A stretch of 64,000 nucleotides of DNA from Saccharospirillum sp039982735 (GTDB taxonomy: Bacteria; Pseudomonadota; Gammaproteobacteria; Pseudomonadales; Natronospirillaceae): the NCBI RefSeq assembly GCF_039982735.1, contig NZ_JBDWXV010000003.1, forward strand, positions 372,001 through 436,000. The letters are read 5' to 3'. Below the pieces are notes generated by a model. The model had not been told where the DNA came from. It did not search any database and was given only the letters and a program-made list of their open reading frames with translations. How positions within the stretch are numbered: position 1 is the first letter of the stretch; the number at the start of each line of letters is the position of its first letter. A program made the translations under genes and the position numbers. Positions 1-9,156 of the stretch are shown here, one piece after another.

Positions 1-2289
1 CTGCTCCGGGTGCAGCGCCGTCGCTGGCAACTGACCCTTGGCATACGCCTTGTTGACCACCTTGTACAACTCGGTTGCCCGATCATTGTCTTTCAGCAGG
101 GCGTTGTAACGCGCCAGCGGATTCTCCTGTTGGCCTTCTTCGTGCGTCTGCCAGGTGTCTTCAATCAGATGGCTGCGCAGGGGCGTATCGGTTGATACAT
201 CCCGGGCGATGCGAGCCACCAGTTTATCGGACGGCATTGGCCAGCGCTTACCCAGCGGCAATACAATCGGGCGCACGGCAATGGCAACTGGGCGGTTCGG
301 CAGGTTGTCGAGAATCTCGTCGATGGCAATTTCAGCACGGTGCAGCAGGAACTCACAGCTGTAGCGCATCAGCGCTTCCTCACCGGCGACCTTGGTGCCC
401 TCGTGCCATTCTTTGAGCACCATCGAAGTCATATAGAGGTTCGACAGCACATCCCCCAGCCGCGCCGAGAGCATTTCCCGCTGTTTCAGCCCACCACCGA
501 GTGTGCCCATGGCCACATCGGCCAGCAAACTGAAGGAGGCGCTGAACCGGTTGACCGCCCGGGCATAGCGACCGGCATCGCCGTAAAACGGCGTCTCGCC
601 CGTTGGAATACCCAGCGCCGCAGTCAGCGAGCGCGCCACATTACCGGCAGCCATGCCAATATGCCCGAAAATGGCTTTATCGAAGGCTTTGGCATCGTTG
701 TTGTCTTTCGCTTCCAGCTCTTTCAGCACCCAGGGGTGGCAACGAATCGCACCCTGACCAAAGATCATCAGGCTGCGGGTCATGATGTTCGCGCCCTCAA
801 CGGTGATCGACACCGCCGTCGATGAATAACCAATGCCCAGATAGTTTCGCGGCCCGAGGGTTACGGTTTTACCGCCATGCACATCCATGGCGTCCGTCAC
901 CATCTGGCGCTGGAACTCGGTCAGCTGGCTTTTCAGAATAGCTGAGGGTACGGCCGGTTTTTCACCGTTGTCGATCATATTAGCGGTGTGCCGCACCGTG
1001 GCGCGAGCGATGTACGCCATGGAGGCGATGCGCGCCAACGGCACCTGCACCCCTTCCATGTCCGCCACCGGTACATTGAACTGACGGCGAATGCGCGTAA
1101 AGCCACCGGCCAGTCCAACCATATAACGGCCCGAGCCGCTGGCACCGGAAGGCAGCGTAATGCAGCGCCCTACCGAGAGGCATTCCACCAGCATTCGCCA
1201 GCCCTGACCGGCCATCTCAGTGCCGCCAATCAGCCAGTCCATTGGAATAAACACATCTTTACCGATGATCGGGCCGTTCATAAAGGGGCTGCCGATGGGC
1301 GCATGACGACGGCCAATTTCCATGCCCTCGGTATCCCGCGGGATCAGCGCACAGGTGATGCCAATGTCGTCGGTATCGCCCAGCAGTTTATCGGGGTCAA
1401 ACATCCGGAAGGCCAGGCCGACCACGGTGGCAATGGGCGCCAGGGTAATCCAGCGTTTCTCGAAGTTCAGTCGGACGCCCAGAACTTCCTTACCCTCATG
1501 CATGCCTTTGCAGACAATGCCGGTATCGGGAATCGAGGTCGCATCTGACCCGGCGCGTGGGCCAGTCAGACCAAAACAGGGGATTTCACGGCCATCGGCC
1601 AGGCGCGGCAGATAGTGGTCTTTCTGTTCCTGAGTCCCGTATTTCAGCAGCAACTCGCCCGGGCCGAGGGAATTGGGTACCCCAACCACCACCATCAGCG
1701 ACTCATTGACCGACAACTTCTGCAACACGGCCGACTGCGCCTTGGCCGAAAAGCCCAATCCGCCGTATTCTTTCGGGATGATCATCCCGAAAAACCCTTC
1801 TTTCTTCAGGTAATTCCAGGCATCGGCCGGCAAATCGGCGCGTTCGTTGGCGATGTCCCAGGCATTGCACATGCCAGAGACCACACCACACTGATCATCA
1901 ACAAAGGCCTGTTCTTCATCGGTGAGGCCATTGTTGCGGTTGTCCATCAGCACCCGCCAGTCGGGACGACCGGAAAACAATTCACCATCCCAGCCGACGG
2001 TACCGGCTTCCAGCGCCACCCGCTCGGTATCCGAGACCTTGGGTGCCACCTGCTTGAAAATCGAAAACAGTTTTGGCGTCAGCCAGCTGCTGCGCAGCGC
2101 CGGCAACCCGCCAATGGCCGTACCAGCGGCCGCCAGAATCAACAGGGCGCCCAACCAGGGGCTACTCCACATGAAGCCAAGGATGCCCACGATGGCAAAG
2201 CCGACCACAAGGGCCATGGCGCCCATTTCGCGGCGTAAAATCACAAGCTTGACGACCACCGCCAACGCCAGAATCAATAAATGGTTCAT
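1..2289 (-). CDS. fadE: Acyl-CoA dehydrogenase FadE, C-terminal end outside the window
   Basis: The frame starts at ATG 2289 and runs off the left edge after 763 codons. E. coli FadE has 814 residues, so about 50 are missing. It catalyses the FAD-dependent first step of fatty-acid beta-oxidation, making the trans-2-enoyl-CoA. Visible features are an N-terminal hydrophobic segment (MNHLLILALAVVVKLVIL), a second hydrophobic stretch near residues 25-55, the substrate/FAD-domain motif CFGLTGPRAGSDATS, and the typical FadE stretches ITVEGANIMTRSLMIFGQG and NVPVADMEGVQ. It stands alone and is transcribed leftward. A PsrA-like operator lies about 85 bp upstream. I followed the frame through the whole visible length without a break. 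Confidence 0.95.
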   Translation of the reverse strand, partial: MNHLLILALAVVVKLVILRREMGAMALVVGFAIVGILGFMWSSPWLGALLILAAAGTAIGGLPALRSSWLTPKLFSIFKQVAPKVSDTERVALEAGTVGWDGELFSGRPDWRVLMDNRNNGLTDEEQAFVDDQCGVVSGMCNAWDIANERADLPADAWNYLKKEGFFGMIIPKEYGGLGFSAKAQSAVLQKLSVNESLMVVVGVPNSLGPGELLLKYGTQEQKDHYLPRLADGREIPCFGLTGPRAGSDATSIPDTGIVCKGMHEGKEVLGVRLNFEKRWITLAPIATVVGLAFRMFDPDKLLGDTDDIGITCALIPRDTEGMEIGRRHAPIGSPFMNGPIIGKDVFIPMDWLIGGTEMAGQGWRMLVECLSVGRCITLPSGASGSGRYMVGLAGGFTRIRRQFNVPVADMEGVQVPLARIASMAYIARATVRHTANMIDNGEKPAVPSAILKSQLTEFQRQMVTDAMDVHGGKTVTLGPRNYLGIGYSSTAVSITVEGANIMTRSLMIFGQGAIRCHPWVLKELEAKDNNDAKAFDKAIFGHIGMAAGNVARSLTAALGIPTGETPFYGDAGRYARAVNRFSASFSLLADVAMGTLGGGLKQREMLSARLGDVLSNLYMTSMVLKEWHEGTKVAGEEALMRYSCEFLLHRAEIAIDEILDNLPNRPVAIAVRPIVLPLGKRWPMPSDKLVARIARDVSTDTPLRSHLIEDTWQTHEEGQQENPLARYNALLKDNDRATELYKVVNKAYAKGQLPATALHPEQ

Positions 2290-2369
2290 AATGATCTCCC
2301 GATCGGTAAAAAATACCCGTGCCCTCACACCAGACTCTACACCTTAAACCGCCTGGACGAGCCGATAAT

Positions 2370-2383
2370 AAAACACATGTTTG
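2370..2383 (-). promoter_or_regulatory. PsrA-like operator upstream of fadE
   Basis: On the minus strand the sequence reads CAAAC-ATGT-GTTTT. This matches 9 of 10 defined positions of the Pseudomonas PsrA consensus (G/C)AAAC-N2-4-GTTT(G/C), a TetR-type repressor of beta-oxidation genes that is released by long-chain fatty acids. A TATTAT-like -10 element (2370-2365) lies at its downstream edge, so a bound repressor would cover the promoter. Assigning it to PsrA is inference; the motif itself is visible. Confidence 0.5.
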
Positions 2384-2483
2384 AAACTTAGCGACTTGTT
2401 GATCAAGTTGCCAATCGAAAGCACCGCTTTCCGGGCTTTTTTGCCAGAGGGGAACGAATCTTTCATATAAGGGGCGGGAAATG

Positions 2484-2509
2484 AAAAAACCGGGCAGAGC
2501 CCGGTAAAA
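2484..2509 (-). terminator. Rho-independent terminator of trxA
   Basis: A 7-bp perfect stem (ACCGGGC / GCCCGGT, 3-nt loop) at 2489-2505 is followed, in the minus direction, by a run of six T. It lies about 30 nt past the trxA stop codon. Confidence 0.85.
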
Positions 2510-2537
2510 AGGAGAGTATTGGGTAAAACAAGATCGA

Positions 2538-2864
2538 TTAAGCGGAATGCTCACCGATAAAGGCTTTCAGTGCACTGGCAGGCTGAGCGCCGACACGGGT
2601 ACCCACTGGCTTGCCATTTTCAAACATCATCAGGGTGGGCAGGCCGCGAACACCGTATTTGGACAACACGTCCGGGTGGGCATCGGCATCCAGCTTCACG
2701 ACGTTGACCTTGCCTTCGTATTCGCTGGCCAGGTCTTCAAGTACCGGAGCAATCATTTTACAGGGGCCACACCAGTCGGCGTAGAAGTCCACCAGAGTCA
2801 GACCCTGGCCACCTTCAACATTGGCATTAAATTCGTCTGCATTCAGCAATTTCACATTCGACAT
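2538..2864 (-). CDS. trxA: Thioredoxin 1
   Basis: A 108-residue single-domain thioredoxin, the usual length. The active-site motif WCGPCK is at residues 31-36 (redox cysteines C32 and C35), preceded by LVDFYAD, and the cis-proline loop GLPTLMMF follows near residue 75. It is a cytosolic disulfide reductase that donates electrons to ribonucleotide reductase, peroxiredoxins and methionine sulfoxide reductases, and is recycled by thioredoxin reductase. The start is supported by GAGGAAAG about 7 nt upstream. It is monocistronic, has its own terminator, and is divergent from a LysR regulator. The peroxiredoxin at 4144-4767 is a likely client. Confidence 0.97.
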   Translation of the reverse strand: MSNVKLLNADEFNANVEGGQGLTLVDFYADWCGPCKMIAPVLEDLASEYEGKVNVVKLDADAHPDVLSKYGVRGLPTLMMFENGKPVGTRVGAQPASALKAFIGEHSA

Positions 2865-2996
2865 TCTGCTTTCCTCTTCAGGGCAATGACTTTAATGCCC
2901 CCCATCATAAGTGCTTTAATTTTTGATACTAGACAGTATTTTTGAGCATCTTTATGCCATATTTGGAACAATCACCCTGGTAAGAGAACCCTAATC

Positions 2997-3881
2997 ATGG
3001 AATTGGATGGCCTGTCCCTTTTTGTCGATACCGTCAACGCGGGCAGCATCACCGCTGCAGCAGCCCGGCGCGGCATGCCCAAATCGACCCTCAGCCGCCA
3101 GTTGCGGCAGTTTGAAGAAAAGCTGGGCGTCACCCTGCTGGAGCGTTCCACCCGCCGCATGGACCTGACCGAGGCCGGCAAGAGCCTGTACAACAACGCC
3201 GCCCCCTTTCTCGATGAACTGGCCGAGATTCAATCGTCCGTACTGGCCTACCAGCGCCAACCCAAGGGCACCCTATCGATCCAGATGCCCCAGGAACTGT
3301 TCACCACCCAGATGGGCGAACTGATCAGCGAATTCCTGCAACGCTACCCGGACATCAGCCTCAGCTGCACCCAATACAGCGGACAATACCCCTCACCCTC
3401 GCCCGACCACGACCTCCAGTTCATCCTGCACGACGCCCCCCTGCCCGACAGCGACTGGATAGCACGCTCCCTGATGAGCATTCCCCAGGGTCTTTATATC
3501 GCCCCTCACTGCGCCGAAAAACGGCCAGCTACCCTGTTTGAACTCGGCGAATGCCGCTGCATCCTGCAAACCGGTGAAACCCAGTGGGCATTTCGAACCG
3601 GCCAAACGCTCACCGTTCAACCTGTATTTGGCCGACTCGTGCTGAACAGCCCGGACATGCAACTGCAGGCTGCCGTTCGCGGCCTGGGCATCGCGCGCCT
3701 GGCCCGCTACCAGGCCGAACCCGCCGTTCGGCGAGGTGCATTGATGGAGGTAACACTGGAGGGAAAACCGGTCGCTCAACAACTGACCGTAGTCTACCGC
3801 AGCCGCCAGCTTCCGCTGAAAACCCAGCTGTTTCTGGACCACTTTCAGAATCATATTGGGAGGCTTTATAGCCTTCTGTGA
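2997..3881 (+). CDS. LysR-family transcriptional regulator
   Basis: A 294-residue LysR-type regulator of normal length. The N-terminal winged helix-turn-helix is clear: MELDGLSLFVDTVNAGSIT, then AAAARRGMPKSTLSRQLRQ, and LGVTLLERSTRR to about residue 65. The effector-binding domain starts near residue 90 (KGTLSIQMPQEL). Its subfamily looks like the regulators that act on divergent oxidoreductase or efflux genes, but the divergent neighbour here is trxA, so the target is not clear. The start codon has AGAG-type pairing at a plausible distance. No specific effector can be inferred. Confidence 0.9.
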   Translation: MELDGLSLFVDTVNAGSITAAAARRGMPKSTLSRQLRQFEEKLGVTLLERSTRRMDLTEAGKSLYNNAAPFLDELAEIQSSVLAYQRQPKGTLSIQMPQELFTTQMGELISEFLQRYPDISLSCTQYSGQYPSPSPDHDLQFILHDAPLPDSDWIARSLMSIPQGLYIAPHCAEKRPATLFELGECRCILQTGETQWAFRTGQTLTVQPVFGRLVLNSPDMQLQAAVRGLGIARLARYQAEPAVRRGALMEVTLEGKPVAQQLTVVYRSRQLPLKTQLFLDHFQNHIGRLYSLL

Positions 3882-3903
3882 AGACTAACAAACCCGGAGT
3901 TAA

Positions 3904-4089
3904 GTCGGCGGGTGCCGGGTATCGTCATTCGGGGATGTCTGAGGCATGGACTAAAACGCCGGGAGCGTTTTAGCATGAGCGCAGCGAACCCGGAGGGTAA
4001 ATCCCATGGATGGGATTCATATCCCGAAGTCAAGCGTACATGGACGTATTCACAGCGACCCCGAAGGACGGTACCCGGCGCCTGACGAC
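3904..4089. repeat. Palindromic intergenic element A
   Basis: About 186 bp bounded by 31-bp imperfect inverted repeats (3904-3934 against 4059-4089, roughly 26 of 31 matching). Inside are a nested palindrome with arms CTAAAACGC / GCGTTTTAG, a perfect AATCCCAT-GG-ATGGGATT palindrome, and the minus-strand core GTGAATACGTCCATGTACGC (4034-4053). Elements B (8961-9145) and C (16442-16554) share the core layout. It lies between the LysR gene and the peroxiredoxin terminator and has no coding capacity I would support. Confidence 0.75.
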
Positions 4090-4099
4090 AACTCATGGC

Positions 4100-4125
4100 A
4101 AAAAAAACCCGGCATAAGCCGGGTT
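4100..4125 (-). terminator. Rho-independent terminator of the peroxiredoxin gene
   Basis: A perfect 8-bp stem AACCCGGC / GCCGGGTT with a 4-nt loop (4106-4125) is followed in the minus direction by seven or eight T. It lies 19 nt past the stop codon. Confidence 0.88.
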
Positions 4126-4143
4126 CCCAGGTAACTCTAAAGA

Positions 4144-4767
4144 TCAGAGCTTGTCAGAGTTGGTACCCAGGTAGTTAGCAACGCCGTCGGGCGTGTTAAC
4201 CATGCCTTCGTCGCCTTTCTGCCAGCCGGCCGGGCAAACGTGACCGTTCTCTTCAAAGAACTGCAGTGCTTCAACCACGCGAACCAGCTCGTCGATGTTG
4301 CGGCCAATCGGCTCATCATTCATGTGCTGGGCACGAACCACGCCCTGCTTGTCGATCACGAACGAGGCACGGAAGGCTACGCCTGGCGGGTAATAGCTGT
4401 CGCCACCTTCAGACTCAACGCCATAGGCCTTGGTGATGCTGTGGTCCATATCGCCGACCATGGTGTAACGTACCGGGCCAATACCGCCCTCATTGACCGG
4501 CGTATTGCGCCAGGCGTTGTGGGTGAAGTGCGAATCGATCGATACAGAGATCACTTCAACACCCATCTCTTTCAGCTTTTCAACACGCTTGTCCAGAGCG
4601 ATCAGCTCTGAAGGACAGACAAAGGTGAAGTCCAGCGGGTAAAAGAAAACCAGCGCATAGCGTCCTTCGATGGACTGGCTCAAGCTGAAGTTGTCAACGA
4701 TTTCGCCGTTGCCTTTAACCGCCGGTGCGGTGAAATCAGGGGCCTTGCGACCCAGTAATACACTCAT
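4144..4767 (-). CDS. Typical 2-Cys peroxiredoxin (AhpC/Prx1 type)
   Basis: 207 residues from ATG 4767, which has a strong CAAGGAGAT site 6 nt upstream. An earlier in-frame ATG at 4866 lacks one and adds a non-conserved extension. The peroxidatic cysteine is C51 in FTFVCPSEL and the resolving cysteine is C178 in HVCPAGW, so this is a dimeric 2-Cys enzyme that reduces H2O2 and alkyl hydroperoxides in the cytosol. The absence of an adjacent ahpF suggests thioredoxin as reductant, and trxA lies 1.3 kb away. No OxyR site is claimed. It is monocistronic with its own terminator. Confidence 0.94.
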   Translation of the reverse strand: MSVLLGRKAPDFTAPAVKGNGEIVDNFSLSQSIEGRYALVFFYPLDFTFVCPSELIALDKRVEKLKEMGVEVISVSIDSHFTHNAWRNTPVNEGGIGPVRYTMVGDMDHSITKAYGVESEGGDSYYPPGVAFRASFVIDKQGVVRAQHMNDEPIGRNIDELVRVVEALQFFEENGHVCPAGWQKGDEGMVNTPDGVANYLGTNSDKL

Positions 4768-5018
4768 GAAATCTCCTTGAGTAGGTTGATGAATACAGGG
4801 GTTATGAAAAAACAGGCGCCACTGCCCTGAGCCCGGACCGCCGGTAACAACAAGTCGCGGCGCCACAGTCTACCAAGTTAATGGTTATGCATTGCAGTTC
4901 AGGGAATGTTCGATTTGCGACACCAGTACACAGACCCGGCCGCTCAACAAATGCCTTTGCGGGTATGATTAGGGCACAGCGAGCCATTTCAATGGCCCGC
5001 CGTGCGCAAGAACCAAAC

Positions 5019-7559
5019 TTAAACGCTTCTGAGCACGACCATGGGCGGCACCTTGATCACCCGCCGGGTCGAGACAACACCGATCACACCGATGACCAAG
5101 CCACCTAGAACCGGACCTGTGACCCAGAGCAATGGATGCGGTGTCCAGCTGAGATTCAGCATTTCCGTCTGGAAATAAGCCAGGGCAAGTTCCGCACCGA
5201 GCGCACCCAGCAAGCCCGCCAGCGCGCCAAGCGAGGCAAACTCGATCCAGAGCCCGCCCCGCACCAGCGCCGCCCGGGCACCCAGAGTGCGCAGAATGGC
5301 GCTTTCGACCAGGCGGACATCGAGAGTCGCCTGCACACTGGCCAGCAGCACAATGAAACCCGCCACCAACACCAGCCCAAGAATGAACTCCACCGCCACT
5401 GTCACCTGGCCAACAATGTCCTGAATCTGCCTGATGATGGCATCGACCTCAATCACGCTGACGGTCGGATGCTGGCGCAGCAGTTCCGCCAACAAGGGCT
5501 TTTGGTCTGCATCCAGATAGAAGCTGGTGATGTAGGCCGCACCGGCACCGTCCAAAATGGGGCCGCTGAATATCACATAGAAATTCGGTGCCAGGCTGTC
5601 CCATTGTACGGAGCGTATGCTCTTAACCGTGACGTCTACCTGCTGCCCTCCGATGGTGAACGTCAGCGTATCGCCCAGCCCAATCTCCAGTTGCTCGGCA
5701 AATTCCTGCTCTACCGAGATCAGATTGCGCTCGGCATCACCCGGCGCCCACCAGTCACCTTCTACGACGGCATTATCGTCTGCCAGGGTGTCGGACCAGG
5801 TAAGGTTCAGTTCGCGCCGGAAATCGTCACCACTGGGTTGCAACCGGTCCAGCCGGTCAGTGAGGGCTTCATCATTCACCTCAGTCAGCCGGCCCCTAAT
5901 CATCGGATACAGCGGCTCGCGCTGTACATTATTGGCATCCAGAATGCCCTGAAAGCCGTCGATTTCGTCTTCAAAGATATTGAACGCAAAATGATTGGGG
6001 GCGCCTTCCGGCAATTGCTGCTGCCACTCGCCGATCAGCGAAGAGCGCAGCAAGGTCAGAATGAACAACAGCATCAGCGCGATCGAAAACACCATGATCT
6101 GAAACGCATTCTGCCTACTGTGGCGCTGCAGGTTGGAAAGGCCAAGCCGCCAGGTCGTGCCCAGCCGACTGCCATAACGCCGCACCACCCGAATCAGCAC
6201 GGCGGCCATCAGCGAAACGCCCGCCAGGGCAATGAGCCCGCCGCCCAACAGGGCCGCGGTCAGCAGCACATCGCCGCTGTAAAACCAGACCAGCCCAACC
6301 ACCGCAACAGCGCCAATGGCCACCACCACGCGCTGGCTCAGGGTGCCGCCTTCGAGTTCCGAACGCAGCACCTTGGCCGGAGGAACCTGGCGCAACACCC
6401 AAACCGGCGGAAACGCAAAGGCCATCAGGCATACAAGCCCCGTCAGCAGGCCGATCCAGAGCGGGCGCCAGCCCGCTGGCTCCAGCTCTCGTGGCAGCAG
6501 GCCAGAGGCCAGCTCAAGGAAAGCCCAGTGCAGCACCCAGCCCAGCACCAGGCCGGCGAACACGGTAATAACACCCAGAATCAGCAGATTACCGGCATAC
6601 AACCGGGCAATGACATTGGGCGTCAGCCCCAGGGTTTTAAGCAGGGCGACATGGCTCAACTGACGACTGGCGTAGCGCCGTGAAGCCAGCGCCAGGGCTA
6701 CACCGGCCAGCATCACGCCGAGCGAACCGGCCAGCAACAGAAAACTTTCCGCCCGGTCCAGCGCCGAGGTCACCCCTTCGTTGGCATCCCGCACATCGGC
6801 CCAGCGGTAATCCGGGCGTAAGCTATCCTCAACCTGAGCCTTAAATGGCTCGACATCCCCGCCGAGCAACAGCCGGTACCGGGCACGACTGCCCAGTTGG
6901 ACAGCACCGGTTTGTTCCACATCGGCCGTGTTGATCATCACCCGGGGGTTAAAGTCGAAAAACGAGCCAGCTTCATCCGGCTCGGTAATCAGCGCAGCCG
7001 TTACCTGTAAATTGGCATCACCGACGCCAATGGTGTCGCCTATCTCAACACCCAGCGACAGAAACAACCGAGAAATGATCCAGGCCTCGCCAGGTGGCGG
7101 ACCTGCCTGCACCGAACGCCCCTCACCAAAGGGTTGGTCAGCGATCACTAACTCGCCCTTCAACGGATACTCGGGCGATACGGCCTTAACGGCACTCAGC
7201 TGCAAGGCATTATTGTTGCCAAACGACATGGCCTGAAAGGTGACAATATCTGCAGTCTCGAGCCCCGCAGACTCGGCTTGTTGCCGTAATTCTGCCGAAA
7301 TGGGAATGGTATTGCGGCTGCGAATCTGAGCATCAGCTGCCAGCAATGAACCCGCTTCGTCCTGAATGGAATTGCGGATACGGTCAGAAAACAGGCCAAT
7401 ACTGGTCACCGTAGTTACCGCCACCATCAGTGCAGCGATCAGAATATTCAGCTCACCACTGCGCCAGTCACGCCACAATAACTTGAGCGCCAGTGATCGC
7501 GCCGATCGGCCCTGGTTTGCACCCGATTCAAGTGCGGCGGATTTCACAGACAACGTCAT
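5019..7559 (-). CDS. ybbP: ABC transporter permease, FtsX/YbbP type
   Basis: An 846-residue membrane protein. It begins with a cytosolic stretch and a first membrane segment near residue 40 (ILIAALMVAVTTVTSIGLF), followed by a large MacB-like periplasmic domain. A first FtsX domain lies around residues 270-420 (LLLAGSLGVMLAGVALALA). Further helices, a second periplasmic domain and a C-terminal FtsX domain (FILGLVLVAGFIVLLAS) follow. Length and layout match E. coli YbbP (804 aa). It overlaps the upstream ATPase gene by 4 nt (ATGA), so the two are translationally coupled. Family members are lipoprotein-export or mechanotransmission permeases; the substrate of the YbbAP pair is not inferred here. 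Confidence 0.9.
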   Translation of the reverse strand: MTLSVKSAALESGANQGRSARSLALKLLWRDWRSGELNILIAALMVAVTTVTSIGLFSDRIRNSIQDEAGSLLAADAQIRSRNTIPISAELRQQAESAGLETADIVTFQAMSFGNNNALQLSAVKAVSPEYPLKGELVIADQPFGEGRSVQAGPPPGEAWIISRLFLSLGVEIGDTIGVGDANLQVTAALITEPDEAGSFFDFNPRVMINTADVEQTGAVQLGSRARYRLLLGGDVEPFKAQVEDSLRPDYRWADVRDANEGVTSALDRAESFLLLAGSLGVMLAGVALALASRRYASRQLSHVALLKTLGLTPNVIARLYAGNLLILGVITVFAGLVLGWVLHWAFLELASGLLPRELEPAGWRPLWIGLLTGLVCLMAFAFPPVWVLRQVPPAKVLRSELEGGTLSQRVVVAIGAVAVVGLVWFYSGDVLLTAALLGGGLIALAGVSLMAAVLIRVVRRYGSRLGTTWRLGLSNLQRHSRQNAFQIMVFSIALMLLFILTLLRSSLIGEWQQQLPEGAPNHFAFNIFEDEIDGFQGILDANNVQREPLYPMIRGRLTEVNDEALTDRLDRLQPSGDDFRRELNLTWSDTLADDNAVVEGDWWAPGDAERNLISVEQEFAEQLEIGLGDTLTFTIGGQQVDVTVKSIRSVQWDSLAPNFYVIFSGPILDGAGAAYITSFYLDADQKPLLAELLRQHPTVSVIEVDAIIRQIQDIVGQVTVAVEFILGLVLVAGFIVLLASVQATLDVRLVESAILRTLGARAALVRGGLWIEFASLGALAGLLGALGAELALAYFQTEMLNLSWTPHPLLWVTGPVLGGLVIGVIGVVSTRRVIKVPPMVVLRSV

Positions 7560-8248
7560 GCCAGGGCCACCTCGCGCAGGGTGCCATCTTCCATTTCCAA
7601 CTGCCGGTCACAGCGGGCCGCCAGTTTCGGATCGTGGGTGACCAGCACGAGAGTGGTGCCGCTTTCGCGGTTCAGGGAAAACAACAGATCAGCTACTTTT
7701 TCCCCGGTGCGGCGGTCGAGGTTGCCGGTGGGTTCGTCGGCAAACAGGATGGGCGCTTCGCTGGCAAAGGCTCGCGCTACCGCCACTCGTTGCTGTTCAC
7801 CACCACTGAGTTGCAGCGGGTAATGCGTTGCCCGGCCCGCCAGGCCAACCCGTTCCAGCCACTGGGCGGCCCGAACCTGAGGTTCTTTCGCGCCCTTTAC
7901 TTCCAGTGGCAGCATGACGTTTTCGAGTGCGGTCAAACTTGGCAACAGCTGAAAATTCTGGAACACAAATCCCACTTGCTTGCCACGCAACAGGGCTCTC
8001 TGTTCTTCGTCCAGCGCCGTGATCTCGGTGCCTGCGAGGAAAACTTCGCCGCTGCTGGGCCGGTCGAGACCCGCCAGCATGCCGAGCAGGGTAGACTTGC
8101 CGGAACCCGATACACCGACAATGGCAACGCTCTCGCCCGCGTGAATCGCCATGTCGATCCCCTTCAGGATGACCAGCGCCCCTTCCCCGCTGGTGACTTC
8201 CTGTTTAAGCTTCCGGGTCTCAATCATTATCGTGGACGTATCATTCAT
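7556..8248 (-). CDS. ybbA: ABC transporter ATP-binding protein, YbbA type
   Basis: 230 residues with a full ATPase motif set: Walker A GVSGSGKSTLLGML (about residues 47-60), Q-loop VFQNFQLLPSLTALENV, signature LSGGEQQRVAVARAF, Walker B ILFADEPTGNLD and H-loop VLVTHD. It belongs to the LolD/MacB-type group that pairs with FtsX-fold permeases. Its start codon shares bases with the start of the divergent tesA (CATG at 8246-8249), the same divergent tesA-ybbA-ybbP order as in E. coli. The ybbAP transcript therefore initiates inside tesA. Confidence 0.93.
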   Translation of the reverse strand: MNDTSTIMIETRKLKQEVTSGEGALVILKGIDMAIHAGESVAIVGVSGSGKSTLLGMLAGLDRPSSGEVFLAGTEITALDEEQRALLRGKQVGFVFQNFQLLPSLTALENVMLPLEVKGAKEPQVRAAQWLERVGLAGRATHYPLQLSGGEQQRVAVARAFASEAPILFADEPTGNLDRRTGEKVADLLFSLNRESGTTLVLVTHDPKLAARCDRQLEMEDGTLREVALA

Positions 8249-8903
8249 GCTGTTTGAGTCTCTTCTGAGTATTCAATGGTTACGCCATAAGGCGACTCGA
8301 CTGCTGGCTCTAGCGGCGGTCAGTGTTCTGGCTTCGGTTCAGGCAAATACCCTGCTGGTCATGGGAGACAGCCTCAGCGCTGGCTATGGCATGCCACCGG
8401 AGGCCACCTGGGTAACCCTGCTGGAGCAACAGCTCAATCAGGATGACGCAGGCTACAGCGTCATCAATGCCAGCATCAGTGGTGAAACCTCTCGCGGAGG
8501 CCTGGAACGCCTGCCCGCGCTGCTGGATCAGTATGAGCCGGACATCATGATCCTGGAGCTCGGCGCCAATGATGGCCTGCGTGGCTTCCAGATTCCGCAA
8601 ATCAGCCGCAACCTGAGCGAGATGATCGATATGGCCCATCAATCCGGCGCCACGGTTATCCTCTTAGGGATACGCTTGCCACCCAACTTCGGTTCTCGCT
8701 ACACCGAGCCGTTTTTTGAACAGTACGCCACCCTGGCTGACGAACACGAGGTGCTTTACCTGCCCTTTATGCTGGAAGGCGTGGCCCAGTACCGCGAATT
8801 AATGCAGGAAGACGGCTTGCACCCTACCGATGAAGCGCAACCGATCATTCTGGATAATGTATGGCCACTGGTGCAGGAAGCCCTGGGCCAGACGTCATCT
8901 TGA
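8247..8903 (+). CDS. tesA: Multifunctional acyl-CoA thioesterase I / lysophospholipase / arylesterase (SGNH hydrolase)
   Basis: 218 residues from ATG 8247. A signal peptide ends around A33 (LAAVSVLASVQA), so the enzyme is periplasmic. SGNH blocks are visible: GDSLSAGYG with nucleophile S42, the block II/III glycine and asparagine region including ELGANDGL, and the C-terminal catalytic pair in EDGLHPTDEAQ. It hydrolyses acyl-CoA, lysophospholipid and aryl esters. A farther in-frame ATG at 8151 would lie inside ybbA and add a sequence that is not a signal peptide, so 8247 is preferred. The promoter must lie within ybbA. Confidence 0.93.
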   Translation: MLFESLLSIQWLRHKATRLLALAAVSVLASVQANTLLVMGDSLSAGYGMPPEATWVTLLEQQLNQDDAGYSVINASISGETSRGGLERLPALLDQYEPDIMILELGANDGLRGFQIPQISRNLSEMIDMAHQSGATVILLGIRLPPNFGSRYTEPFFEQYATLADEHEVLYLPFMLEGVAQYRELMQEDGLHPTDEAQPIILDNVWPLVQEALGQTSS

Positions 8904-8960
8904 CGTAAAGATTACAAGTGAAGTTCAGGCGAACTTGGTGCGGGAGGTCAAATTCCGTGG

Positions 8961-9145
8961 CATGAGTCAGAAATTCAAAGACGAATTGCATTAGGTGGTT
9001 AACGTTACTTGTTTGCCAAGGGGGCTATCGGGCACACCTGCTGGAGGCATGCCGTGAATCCATCCATGGAGGCTCGGAGCCCGCAGGTGCACACGACAGC
9101 CCTTGGACGATAAGTCGGCTAAATGTCGCGAATTTCTGACCCATG
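8961..9145. repeat. Palindromic intergenic element B
   Basis: Outer arms CATGAGTCAGAAATTC (8961-8976) and GAATTTCTGACCCATG (9130-9145) match in 15 of 16 positions as an inverted repeat. Inner arms at 9022-9041 and 9083-9102 match in about 16 of 20. The core GTGAATCCATCCATGGAGGC (9054-9073) resembles the cores of elements A and C. It fills the tesA-folK convergent gap and may also act in termination, since no classical terminator is seen there. Confidence 0.7.
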
Positions 9146-9156
9146 ACGCTGGCTAG

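Noticed and set aside
5136..6683. 515-codon open frame on the plus strand opposite the ABC permease
   Set aside because: The sequence is rich in Gln, His and Arg, typical of antisense frames. The permease on the other strand has clear domains.
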